Assembly (NCBI GenBank): GCA_000424365.1
Contig: AUJT01000034.1
Coordinates: forward strand, 1 to 35,625
DNA: 35,625 nucleotides
Direction: 5' to 3'
Source: Lachnospiraceae bacterium NK4A144
GTDB lineage: Bacteria; Bacillota; Clostridia; Lachnospirales; Lachnospiraceae
Made by a program: the position numbers and the translations under genes. The notes below the pieces were generated by a model. The model was not told the origin of the DNA. It searched no databases and was given only the letters and a program-made list of their open reading frames with translations. Shown piece by piece: positions 1 to 7,039 of this stretch (its first letter is position 1; every line of letters begins with the position of its first letter).

Positions 1-203
1 TGATGGGACTATACTGTATTAATTGCTCTGGGATAAATGATATTGATATTACAAATAATGAAAAGCTTCAGGAAGTGAGGATAGAAGGAACAGGAATTCC
101 TAAGATGGATTTATCGGCGTGTGATGATATATATTACGTTTCGTGTAACCAAGATACTGTTATAGAAGGAGTCGATGACTCAATAATAAAAAGAGAAAAT
201 TAA
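1..203 (+). CDS. C-terminal end of a leucine-rich-repeat protein (partial)
   Basis: The reading frame is open to the left edge of the window and ends with TAA at 201-203, so only the last ~66 residues are present. They show the spacing of BspA/internalin-like leucine-rich repeats: INDIDITNNEKLQEVRIEGTG followed by IPKMDLSACDDIYYVSC, each turn about 20-22 residues with aliphatic residues at fixed positions. Such proteins in Clostridia are usually surface or secreted binding proteins, but signal peptide and anchor, if any, lie outside the window. The ATG at 3 lies inside the repeat region and is unlikely to be the true start. The final SIIKREN shows no sorting signal. The family call is moderate because so little is visible; the function is unknown. 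Confidence 0.55.
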   Translation, partial: MGLYCINCSGINDIDITNNEKLQEVRIEGTGIPKMDLSACDDIYYVSCNQDTVIEGVDDSIIKREN

Positions 204-279
204 AGGACTTTTCTTTATGCTGGGATAAAATTTTGAATAGCAATTCTTATTATCAGCAAGAAGCAAGGAGAGATTTAAC

Positions 280-567
280 GTGAAAAAAATAAATCGTTTA
301 TCGGTGATCAGTGCAACTATCGCTATGACGGGAATGTTACTTTCCGGATGTTCTCCGGAGGAGGAGATACCGGAAGTCTACGGACCGCCGGTGGAGGATG
401 TTTCTGAGGAAGTGATGACGGATGAATTTTCGACAGAGACAGGATCGAGTGAAGAAGTATCAAGTGAAGAAGTTTCAGAGGAGACGGAGGATTCATCTTT
501 AGAAAGCACAGAAATGGATGATCTGCTGATGCAGCCGGATGTTTACGGACCACCGATAGATAACTAA
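280..567 (+). CDS. Small lipoprotein with duplicated VYGPP motif, candidate substrate of the adjacent radical SAM enzyme
   Basis: This 95-residue protein starts at GTG 280 with AAGGAG at 265-270. It has a lipoprotein signal peptide: KK at the start, a hydrophobic core, and lipobox LLSGC with Cys24 as the lipidated residue. The mature part has a striking layout. PEVYGPPVED lies just after the lipid anchor (YGPP at 34-37), and PDVYGPPIDN is the extreme C-terminus (YGPP at 89-92). A very acidic Ser/Thr/Glu linker with SSEEVS-type repeats separates them. There is no catalytic domain. It ends 11 bases before the radical SAM gene, so the two are almost certainly co-transcribed. Lipoprotein/radical SAM pairs with YG-P motifs are known from genome surveys (the TIGRFAM lipo_with_rSAM / rSAM_w_lipo families in Bacteroidetes), and this pair resembles that idea. 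That the VYGPP segments are modified is inference. Confidence 0.8.
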   Translation: MKKINRLSVISATIAMTGMLLSGCSPEEEIPEVYGPPVEDVSEEVMTDEFSTETGSSEEVSSEEVSEETEDSSLESTEMDDLLMQPDVYGPPIDN

Positions 568-578
568 GGTAATTGCGC

Positions 579-1667
579 ATGAATGTATATGAAGTAAAAA
601 AAGACTATATGGAAAAGCAGGCAGCCTATAGGCGCAAAGCTTTCAAGAAGCAAAAACTCAGGCAGCTTTTCTTTGAGTTTACGCTGAACTGTAACGAACA
701 CTGCTGGCACTGCGGATCACGATGCGGAGACGTACACCCTGTAAATGAAATGACTGCGGACGAATGGAAGGCTGTCCTTGATCATGTAAAGGAAAACTTC
801 GGAGAGAAGCTGCCGCAGATAAATGTGACAGGCGGCGAACCTCTGCTGTACCCGCATTTCGAGGAAGTAATGAGCTACGCACATGCCCTCGGATTTAAAT
901 GGGGAATGACGTCAAATGCCATACTTATAACAAAGGATGTCGCAGAGATGCTGAAACGATGCGGAATGGGGACTATCTCTGTAAGCATTGATGGACTGAG
1001 AGACACCCATGACAGGCTGCGAGGACTTACCGGAGCATATGATCGCGCGATGGCAGGAATTCAAAACCTTATTGATCTAAAGTTTGCTCGTCACATCATG
1101 ATCACGACAGTTGTAAATCATGAGACAATACAGGAATTGGAACCGCTGTATAAGATCATGTGTGATATAGATATAGACAGCTGGCGTGTTATAGGAGTAG
1201 AGCCTCTGGGACGTGCACTTCAATATCCGGAAAAGCTCATGACGCCTGATGATCAAAAGACGCTTATGGACTTTATTCGCAGTAAAAGAGCAGAGGATAT
1301 GCCGGTGACATATGGATGCAGTCATTATCTGGGGCTTGATTATGAGATGGAAGTACGTGACTGGTACTTTTTCTGCATGGCAGGAGTAAGTATCGCAAGC
1401 ATCACATCTACAGGAGATGTGACAGCATGCCTGGATATAGCACGGACACCTTCGGTTATTCAGGGGAATATCCGTGAGAGAAGTTTTGCTGATATCTGGA
1501 ATAATGAATTTAAGGCGTTCCGGTATGATAAAGCGGAGGATGACACGACCTGTAAAGATTGCAAGAGTCGGGAATTCTGCATGGGCGGCTCCTGTCATAC
1601 ATGGGACTTTGAAGAAAAGAAGCAGCGGTTATGTTTGCTAAATGAACTAAATACAGCGATGGTTTGA
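579..1667 (+). CDS. Radical SAM/SPASM protein, candidate maturase of the upstream lipoprotein
   Basis: A 362-residue radical SAM enzyme. The cluster motif CNEHCWHC (Cys38, Cys42, Cys45) binds the SAM [4Fe-4S] cluster, and VTGGEPLL is the glycine-rich GGEP motif that holds SAM. The C-terminal third (about residues 283-354) carries a SPASM-type cysteine set, including CKDC, CMGGSC and a final Cys, which would bind auxiliary clusters. SPASM enzymes commonly modify ribosomally made peptides. ATG 579 is preferred over TTG 573 because AAGG at 566-569 is properly spaced. There is no N-terminal peptide-binding RRE domain, and no protease or exporter next door. The neighbouring lipoprotein carries its own Sec/lipoprotein export signal, so cytoplasmic modification before export would be self-consistent. 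The substrate assignment is inference from the tight gene pair. Confidence 0.85.
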   Translation: MNVYEVKKDYMEKQAAYRRKAFKKQKLRQLFFEFTLNCNEHCWHCGSRCGDVHPVNEMTADEWKAVLDHVKENFGEKLPQINVTGGEPLLYPHFEEVMSYAHALGFKWGMTSNAILITKDVAEMLKRCGMGTISVSIDGLRDTHDRLRGLTGAYDRAMAGIQNLIDLKFARHIMITTVVNHETIQELEPLYKIMCDIDIDSWRVIGVEPLGRALQYPEKLMTPDDQKTLMDFIRSKRAEDMPVTYGCSHYLGLDYEMEVRDWYFFCMAGVSIASITSTGDVTACLDIARTPSVIQGNIRERSFADIWNNEFKAFRYDKAEDDTTCKDCKSREFCMGGSCHTWDFEEKKQRLCLLNELNTAMV

Positions 1668-1687
1668 TCACTTGAAACTACAGGGAA

Positions 1688-1728
1688 AACAGCGTATCGG
1701 GATAGTTCCGGTATGCTGTTTTTTTGTT
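1688..1728 (+). terminator. Rho-independent terminator after the radical SAM gene
   Basis: Arms AACAGCGTATCGGGA and TTCCGGTATGCTGTT pair over about 15 bases with several G-U pairs, followed by a T run (TTTTTTTG). It ends the lipoprotein-radical SAM transcript and separates it from the padR promoter. Confidence 0.8.
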
Positions 1729-1753
1729 TGTGCAAAAAGATGCACGCGTGCTG

Positions 1754-1806
1754 TTGACATACTTTGTCTGTCGTAGTATATTTACTTCGACAGACGTAGT
1801 ACGACA
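1754..1806 (+). promoter_or_regulatory. padR promoter with overlapping operator-like inverted repeats
   Basis: TTGACA at 1754-1759, a 17-base spacer and TATATT at 1777-1782 make a near-consensus sigma-A promoter. Three inverted repeats overlap it: GTCTGTCG (1766-1773) with CGACAGAC (1788-1795); TGTCGTA (1770-1776) with TACGACA (1800-1806); and TACTTCG...CGTAGTA (1783-1801). PadR proteins commonly repress their own operon by binding such palindromes, so this is most simply the autoregulatory operator. Confidence 0.8.
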
Positions 1807-1865
1807 GTCGTTACAACGATAAATAAGGTATCATCTGAAACTAGATGAAAGGCGGGTCAATATGA

Positions 1866-2195
1866 ATGGTTGAGATAAGCAGTGATATCATCCGCGGATA
1901 TAATGACACGATCATCCTGTTTCTTTTGTCAGAAGCGCCATCCTATGGATACGAGATTTCCAAAAAGATAAAGGCGCTGAGTGAAGACAAGTACATGATA
2001 AAGGAAACAACGTTATATTCTGCGTTTAACCGAATGGAGAAAAACGGTTATATTGAGTCCTATGCGCAGGTCGCAGAGAATGGGAAAAAACGGACTTATT
2101 ACAGGATAACCGAAGTGGGGATGCGGTATTACATGGAAAAGTGTGAAGAGTGGAAGCTCACAAAGGACGTTATAGAGCGATTTATCAGGAAGTAA
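1866..2195 (+). CDS. PadR-family transcriptional regulator
   Basis: A 109-residue winged-helix protein of the PadR-s1 type. The N-terminal half has the family pattern YGYEISKKIKAL, then ETTLYSAFNRMEKNGYIES (recognition helix plus start of the wing), and RTYYRITEVGMRYYMEKCEEW leading into a short C-terminal dimerisation helix. GGCGGG (1851-1856) places the start at ATG 1866; the earlier ATG at 1862 reads only three codons before a stop. It is the first gene of a PadR - HAAS membrane protein - DUF4097 operon, a common Firmicutes arrangement in which PadR represses the set and responds to envelope stress or antimicrobial peptides. The inducer here is not known. The inverted repeats over its promoter suggest autorepression. 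Confidence 0.9.
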   Translation: MVEISSDIIRGYNDTIILFLLSEAPSYGYEISKKIKALSEDKYMIKETTLYSAFNRMEKNGYIESYAQVAENGKKRTYYRITEVGMRYYMEKCEEWKLTKDVIERFIRK

Positions 2196-2223
2196 GGAAG
2201 CGGAGAAGGAGCGAGAGATTATT

Positions 2224-3210
2224 ATGGAAGCACTGAGAAACTATCTTGAAAATATGTTTGCAAATCTTCCAAATACACCTGAAGTACAGCGTGCTAAATC
2301 TGAGCTGTTTCAGATGATGGAGGACAAGTATACATCTCTCATTGAAGAGGGGAAGAAAGAAAATGAGGCAATCGGCATCGTAATATCCGAATTTGGAAAT
2401 CTGAATGAGATCGCAGATTCTCTTGGCATCTCAAATGTGGTTGAGCATCCGCAGGGAATCGAAAGACGTCATGTATCAAAAGAGGAAGCACATCATTATG
2501 TGATAGAGAAAAGCCACTGCTCATTTCTTACAGGTCTTGGTGTATTTTTTTGTATCATAAGTCCTGCGTTGCCGTCACTGTTTGAAGATGCGTTGCCGGA
2601 GCAGCTTGAAGATGCACTCGGCGGAGCGGCTTTCTTTGGCTCTATAGCGATCGCAGTTGCGTTATTTATCTACTCTGCGTCAAAAATGAAAAACTGGAGT
2701 TTTCTAAAAAGATATCCCTGCAGCATAGATTATCAGACAGCAGATGAACTATATAAGGCACAGAAACTTAATAATTCGACAAAGACCTTGCACTTCATAA
2801 TTGGCGTCCTTCTGTGCATCCTGTGGCTGATACCGGTGTCTATATCGGATGCTTTAGTGGAATCATCGTATCTCGCAGACAACGTGATGCCTTGCATTAT
2901 GTTTCTAATGGTTGGAATCGGAGTAATGCTTATCATTTTTTCGCTGGGAAAAGATAAGGCATACACAACACTCTTAGGACTTAATGATCAAAAAACTGTA
3001 GCAGGTAATTACGAAAGTACGAAATCAAGGGAAGTTGTTTATTCTAATGAAACAATAGCCAACATCATGTCAGTCTACTGGCCGACAGTCAGATGTGTAT
3101 ATCTCATATGGAGCTTTTTGACTTTCGACTGGCTCATTACATGGATAATATGGCCTGTCGCAGCAGTGATCCATTCACTTGTAAAAAAGAATTTCACGGA
3201 GGTGGCTTAA
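2224..3210 (+). CDS. HAAS/permease-prefix-domain membrane protein
   Basis: A 328-residue protein. The N-terminal ~75 residues form the helical permease prefix / HAAS (DUF1700-like) domain: NLPNTPEVQRAKSELFQMME, then EAIGIVISEFGNLNEIADSLG. About six hydrophobic segments follow (for example FLTGLGVFFCIISPALPSLF, GSIAIAVALFIYSA, LHFIIGVLLCILWLIPVSI, MPCIMFLMVGIGVMLIIFSL, VRCVYLIWSFLTFDWLITWI), so most of it sits in the membrane. HAAS proteins of this kind are co-encoded with PadR and DUF4097 proteins and are thought to interact with the regulator or to sense the membrane; the biochemical role is unknown. The gap from padR is 28 bases. The next gene begins 5 bases after its stop, indicating co-translation. 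Confidence 0.85.
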   Translation: MEALRNYLENMFANLPNTPEVQRAKSELFQMMEDKYTSLIEEGKKENEAIGIVISEFGNLNEIADSLGISNVVEHPQGIERRHVSKEEAHHYVIEKSHCSFLTGLGVFFCIISPALPSLFEDALPEQLEDALGGAAFFGSIAIAVALFIYSASKMKNWSFLKRYPCSIDYQTADELYKAQKLNNSTKTLHFIIGVLLCILWLIPVSISDALVESSYLADNVMPCIMFLMVGIGVMLIIFSLGKDKAYTTLLGLNDQKTVAGNYESTKSREVVYSNETIANIMSVYWPTVRCVYLIWSFLTFDWLITWIIWPVAAVIHSLVKKNFTEVA

Positions 3211-3215
3211 ATAGT

Positions 3216-3977
3216 ATGAAGAAAATATACCTTACCGTCCTGACTATAATTACTGTTCTGTGCATCATCTTCGGAACCATTTACCATGTAGGACCTTATG
3301 TAAATAGATACACGAAGTTCAATTTTCCGTTTTTCAGTTACGGAAAGGATAAGATCATCACTTTTGAGCAGAAATATCCACCTGCCGAATTTGCAACTAT
3401 CGAAGTAGATTGCTTGAGTGTCATATTAAAGACATACGATGGAGAAGATATTCTGGTATCCTACGACGGAAGTGAGCGACTTAAGCCTGAGATCAATGTG
3501 ACAAACGGAGAATTCAGCGTGAAGCAGAAGCCCTTAAGAGGAGCAAAGCCGTCAAACGTGGAATCCATACTCACCATATCTCTTCCGAAGGACAAAAAAA
3601 TGACAGGAATTGACATAGACGCGGATATGGGAAGCGTTGATGCAACAGGGATCAAGGCTGAAGCTATTACGATGAAGCTCGATATGGGAAGCATCACCTG
3701 CGACGGAGCGGAAGCAAATGAGCTTACTGTTGATACAGACATGGGAAATGCCGAGCTTAAAAATGTCTCTTTCAAAGAATTTGATGCGAGCGCTGACATG
3801 GGACGTGTAGAGCTGTTATCAGCGAAAAGTCTGGAGGATTATAGCTTTGACTGTAGTGCAGATATGGGATCAGTCATGATAAACGGAAATACTGTAGGCA
3901 GTGATTATACAAAGACCGGAAGTGCCGGAGATATAACAATAAGTGCTTCGATGGGATCGGTAGAGATACACTATTAA
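3216..3977 (+). CDS. DUF4097-family beta-helix protein, membrane anchored
   Basis: A 253-residue protein. ATG 3216 is chosen because GGAGGTGG at 3198-3205 precedes it; a longer reading back to 3093 would run inside the preceding gene. One N-terminal membrane segment (IYLTVLTIITVLCIIFGTIY) is followed by an extracytoplasmic DUF4097 (putative adhesin) domain. The hallmark is the repeated turn D-M-G-S/N/R with a short strand: DADMGSVDA, LDMGSITC, TDMGNAEL, ADMGRVEL, ADMGSVMI, SMGSVEI. This gives a right-handed beta-solenoid rhythm of about 20 residues per turn. DUF4097 proteins accompany PadR-HAAS pairs. Their role is unproven, probably envelope sensing or a surface scaffold. Last gene of the operon. 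Confidence 0.85.
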   Translation: MKKIYLTVLTIITVLCIIFGTIYHVGPYVNRYTKFNFPFFSYGKDKIITFEQKYPPAEFATIEVDCLSVILKTYDGEDILVSYDGSERLKPEINVTNGEFSVKQKPLRGAKPSNVESILTISLPKDKKMTGIDIDADMGSVDATGIKAEAITMKLDMGSITCDGAEANELTVDTDMGNAELKNVSFKEFDASADMGRVELLSAKSLEDYSFDCSADMGSVMINGNTVGSDYTKTGSAGDITISASMGSVEIHY

Positions 3978-4007
3978 AAATTTCTTTTCGCCTGTAAAAA
4001 CTTGCGT

Positions 4008-4060
4008 TATAATATCGAAATAAACTGTTCACAAAGGCCGTCACAGTTGTGGCGGTCTTT
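4008..4060 (+). promoter_or_regulatory. sdaAB promoter and leader hairpin
   Basis: TATAAT at 4008-4013, with only a weak -35 match near 3985-3990, lies upstream of sdaAB. The transcript would begin near 4020 and include a hairpin with arms AAAGGCCGTCACA (4033-4045) and TGTGGCGGTCTTT (4048-4060), followed by TGCTGTTTTC. The hairpin could be an attenuator or a leftover terminator of the preceding operon; its role is not clear. Confidence 0.5.
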
Positions 4061-4085
4061 GCTGTTTTCGAGAGGATTATAATAA

Positions 4086-4763
4086 ATGAACCTATTTGAC
4101 ATAGTTGGTCCGGTGATGGTAGGACCGTCGAGTTCACATACGGCAGGCGCGGTAAGGATCGGTCTGGTCAGCCGAAAGCTGCTCGGAGAAGAAATAAAGG
4201 AAGCGCAGATACTTTTCCATGGATCATTTCTGGCAACAGGAAAGGGACATGGAACTGACCGCGCTATCGTGGCCGGCTTATTAAATATGAGCGTAGATGA
4301 CGCAAGGATCCCGGAAAGCTTCAAGTATGCAGAGGATGCAGGCATGAAGGTGACTTTCGGTAGCATCGACCTTGGAGAAGATGCGCATCCGAATTCTGTA
4401 CGACTGATCCTTACAGGAGAATCTGAGAGAAAGCTGGAGATCACTGCATCGAGCGTAGGCGGCGGACGTATCATGATAAATCAGCTGGACGGTCTCACGA
4501 CTAATTTCAGTGGTGATTATCCTACACTTATCGTACATAATCTTGATCAGCCGGGGCACATCGCAGAGGTGACATCCATGCTCCAGCATAAGTCCGTAAA
4601 TGTAGCTACCATGCAGCTTTATCGTTCACACAGAGGTGGAAGTGCCGTAATGGTGCTTGAGTGTGATCAGCCAGTTCCGGAAGAAGGCATCCAGTGGCTT
4701 AAAAATCTGGAGGGTATCGTGAAAGTTACCTATTACAGCGGAACAAACGGAGGACAGAAATGA
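4086..4763 (+). CDS. sdaAB: L-serine dehydratase, iron-sulfur type, beta subunit
   Basis: A 225-residue protein forming, with the alpha subunit two genes downstream, the oxygen-sensitive [4Fe-4S] L-serine dehydratase that converts L-serine to pyruvate and ammonia. The N-terminus MNLFDIVGPVMVGPSSSHTAG is the classic signature of the family. The C-terminal third is an ACT domain (from about TLIVHNLDQPGHIAEVTSML to KVTYYS), which in related enzymes has a regulatory or serine-binding role. In Clostridia and Bacillus the enzyme is encoded as two polypeptides, as here. The stop overlaps the start of the next gene (ATGA), implying translational coupling. The gene is intact and of normal length. Confidence 0.95.
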   Translation: MNLFDIVGPVMVGPSSSHTAGAVRIGLVSRKLLGEEIKEAQILFHGSFLATGKGHGTDRAIVAGLLNMSVDDARIPESFKYAEDAGMKVTFGSIDLGEDAHPNSVRLILTGESERKLEITASSVGGGRIMINQLDGLTTNFSGDYPTLIVHNLDQPGHIAEVTSMLQHKSVNVATMQLYRSHRGGSAVMVLECDQPVPEEGIQWLKNLEGIVKVTYYSGTNGGQK

Positions 4764-5389
4764 ACGTATCAGTTCTCTTGTTTGTGATGGAGATGATAGG
4801 CGTCATTGCCTTTGCAATCTCCGGTGTTTTCGTTGCAAAGTCACGGTACATGGATTATTTTGGCGCAGTTGTGCTCGGATGTGCCACAGCCTGCGGCGGA
4901 GGTGTCATTCGTGATCTGATCCTCGGTGTCACACCCCCTGCAATGTTTGAAGATCCGATCTATGTATTGGTTGCATTTATCACATCGACCCTGGTTTTTA
5001 TCTTGGAATACAAAAAAAAGAAAATGCCTGCGGAGGACTCCTGGATACTGAATATAGCGGATAGTATCGGACTCGGAGTGTTTGTAGTAGTAGGAGCACA
5101 GGCAGCCATTGATCAGGGCTTCGGTGATAAGTTTTTCCTGTGTGTGTTTGTCGGTACTCTTACCGGAGTCGGTGGAGGAATCCTTCGTGACGTTCTTGCG
5201 TGTCAGATGCCGATGGTCATGAGGAAGCACGTATATGCACTGGCAGCAATCCTTGGCGCGGTTGTTTACTGCCTTATCATACAGAGCGGATATAAAGTCG
5301 CAGCTTCACTTATCGGTATCGTCGTTGTCGTGCTTATACGGACACTGGCAGCCATCTATCGCTGGAATCTGCCGGCATTTAAGGAGTAA
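4760..5389 (+). CDS. UPF0126/TRIC-like membrane protein, probable glycine (or serine) transporter
   Basis: A 209-residue membrane protein with two tandem ~90-residue repeats, each with three membrane helices and a Gly-rich centre: CATACGGGVIRDLILGV in the first half and GTLTGVGGGILRDVL in the second. This is the UPF0126 family (Pfam PF03458, YicG/YadS), often labelled trimeric intracellular cation channel. Large-scale mutant fitness studies linked it to glycine uptake and the Pfam entry was renamed accordingly. It overlaps sdaAB by four bases and ends three bases before sdaAA, so it is embedded in the serine dehydratase operon. The context argues for bringing in glycine or serine as fuel for the dehydratase. 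Substrate is inference; family call is firm. Confidence 0.85.
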   Translation: MNVSVLLFVMEMIGVIAFAISGVFVAKSRYMDYFGAVVLGCATACGGGVIRDLILGVTPPAMFEDPIYVLVAFITSTLVFILEYKKKKMPAEDSWILNIADSIGLGVFVVVGAQAAIDQGFGDKFFLCVFVGTLTGVGGGILRDVLACQMPMVMRKHVYALAAILGAVVYCLIIQSGYKVAASLIGIVVVVLIRTLAAIYRWNLPAFKE

Positions 5390-5392
5390 ATT

Positions 5393-6259
5393 ATGTTTCA
5401 GTCGTTGGAAATTATTATAAAAGAATCAGCAGAGAGAGGCGTTCCTTTTTGGAAGATAGTACAGGAAGATGACTGCCGCGAGAGCAATATTACACCTGAG
5501 GAATCTTTTGAAAAAATGCGCCGTATGTATCAGGCGATGGTAGAATCCGTAAAGTCCTATGATGCGAAACTCCGCTCTGCCAGCGGACTCGTGGGAACAG
5601 AAGGCGCAAAGGTCCATAAGAGAAGATGTGATGGAGAGCTCTTAGCCGGGGATCTCATCGGTGTGATCATGGAAAGAGCGCTCATGGTCGCAGAGTCTAA
5701 TGCTTGTATGAAGCGTATCGTAGCTGCGCCGACAGCCGGCTCCTGCGGTGTGGTTCCTGCGGTTCTGACTGCGGTACAGGAGGAAAAGGGCTATTCAGAA
5801 GAAAAGATGGTGGAAGCACTGTATGTAGTCGCAGGTATAGGTGGAGTGATAGCCGAGAGAGCCTCTCTTGCAGGAGCAGAGGGCGGATGTCAGGCAGAGA
5901 TCGGTTCCGCATCGGCAATGGCAGCAGGTGGCCTCGCATATCTGCAGGGAGCGGATGCCGAGGTTATCTCACATGCAGCAGTACTGGCGCTTAAGGGATT
6001 ACTGGGACTCGCTTGTGATCCGGTGGCAGGTCTCGTGGAAGTTCCCTGCGTAAAGAGAAATGTCATCGGTGCTGTAAATGCCGTGACGAGCGCTGATATG
6101 GCTATGTCCGGAATACTCAGCAAGATCCCGCCGGATCAGGTTATAGATGCAATGAAGTCTATCGGCAGAAATATGCCTGCGGAAGTAAGAGAAACAGGCC
6201 GAGGCGGCCTGGCGGCAACACCGGAAGGAATTGAGATCTCAAAGAGGATCCAGATGTAA
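5393..6259 (+). CDS. sdaAA: L-serine dehydratase, iron-sulfur type, alpha subunit
   Basis: A 288-residue catalytic subunit partner of SdaAB. The family landmarks are present: AAPTAGSCGVVPAVL, GAEGGCQAEIGSASAMAAGG, and CDPVAGLVEVPCVKRN. They supply the cysteines that bind the [4Fe-4S] cluster and the substrate pocket. ATG 5393 has AAGGAG at 5381-5386. The length is normal and no frameshift is seen. It lies three bases after the UPF0126 gene, so all three genes form one transcript ended by a strong hairpin. Product: pyruvate plus ammonia from serine, a typical energy and nitrogen reaction in fermenting Clostridia. Confidence 0.95.
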   Translation: MFQSLEIIIKESAERGVPFWKIVQEDDCRESNITPEESFEKMRRMYQAMVESVKSYDAKLRSASGLVGTEGAKVHKRRCDGELLAGDLIGVIMERALMVAESNACMKRIVAAPTAGSCGVVPAVLTAVQEEKGYSEEKMVEALYVVAGIGGVIAERASLAGAEGGCQAEIGSASAMAAGGLAYLQGADAEVISHAAVLALKGLLGLACDPVAGLVEVPCVKRNVIGAVNAVTSADMAMSGILSKIPPDQVIDAMKSIGRNMPAEVRETGRGGLAATPEGIEISKRIQM

Positions 6260-6286
6260 AAAGTTACATAAGATGTTTACATAAAA

Positions 6287-6330
6287 CGGCAGGCGAATTA
6301 TACAAACTCGCCTGCCGAAGTTATTTTCTT
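6287..6330. terminator. Bidirectional terminator between sdaAA and ktrA
   Basis: A perfect 10-base stem, CGGCAGGCGA (6287-6296) with TCGCCTGCCG (6308-6317). On the plus strand it is followed by a T-rich AAGTTATTTTCTT, and on the minus strand by TTTTAT. It serves both convergent operons. Confidence 0.85.
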
Positions 6331-6364
6331 CAGTTCTATGATATTGCTTTTGGCTCTGACAGCA

Positions 6365-7021
6365 TTATTTCATGACGCTCTTAAATGTTGTGCGGATCTC
6401 TTTTTCTTTACCAAGTACCAGCACGCGGTTGCCGGGCTTAAAGGGACGAGTGGGATCGATGGTCATATCCAGTGAGTCGCCGGTTTTCAGAGCGAGGATG
6501 CTTACGTGGTATTTCTGCCGTACATTCAGTTCGATAAGGTTTTTACCGATCCACTTTTCAGGAACAGTAAGTTCGTAGATAGCATAATCGTCGCTCAGGC
6601 GGATATAATCAAATACATTTGTGGAACTGTAGGTAATAGCAGTCCATTCAGCGAGCTGGCGGTCGGGATAAACGACTTCGTCAGCTCCTATTTTTTTAAG
6701 AAGTTTTGCCTGAGCATCGCTGTTTGCGAGAGAGATGACTGTGGAAGCACCGAGATCTTTCAGAAGAGCAGTTGTCTCAAGGGATGCTTCAAAGTTCTCT
6801 CCGATGGCTACGACGCATATATCATAATTTTCCGGTCCGAGAGAGCGGATAAACTCTTCATTTGTTGAATCACCGATGATCGCGCTGGTTACAAAAGGCA
6901 TGATCTCATTAATATCATTTTCGTCGATATCTACTACCATGACCTCGTTGTCCAGTTCCATCATTTTTCGTGCTGCGTATTTTCCAAAGGTTCCAAGACC
7001 TGCGATAAGTACGGATTTCAT
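6365..7021 (-). CDS. ktrA: K+ uptake regulatory subunit KtrA/TrkA (RCK domain)
   Basis: A 218-residue cytoplasmic gating subunit of the Ktr potassium uptake system. The N-terminal RCK_N Rossmann fold has LIAGLGTFGKYAA (GxGxxG nucleotide-binding loop) and VVDIDENDIN (acidic residue at the end of beta-2). The C-terminal RCK_C (about residues 135-218) may bind c-di-AMP, as in other Firmicutes. Length matches Bacillus KtrA (about 220). It lies 18 bases downstream of the membrane subunit on the same strand, with AGAAGGG before its ATG, and is co-transcribed with it. Confidence 0.93.
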   Translation of the reverse strand: MKSVLIAGLGTFGKYAARKMMELDNEVMVVDIDENDINEIMPFVTSAIIGDSTNEEFIRSLGPENYDICVVAIGENFEASLETTALLKDLGASTVISLANSDAQAKLLKKIGADEVVYPDRQLAEWTAITYSSTNVFDYIRLSDDYAIYELTVPEKWIGKNLIELNVRQKYHVSILALKTGDSLDMTIDPTRPFKPGNRVLVLGKEKEIRTTFKSVMK

Positions 7022-7039
7022 ATTTATTATCCCTTCTGT

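Noticed and set aside
1077-1598. Minus-strand gene opposite the radical SAM gene
   Set aside because: A long open antisense stretch, but the plus strand encodes all radical SAM motifs and the antisense product shows no domain or start signal.
3093-3215. N-terminal extension of the DUF4097 protein
   Set aside because: It lies inside the preceding gene in another frame; GGAGGTGG and a signal-anchor directly after ATG 3216 decide the start.
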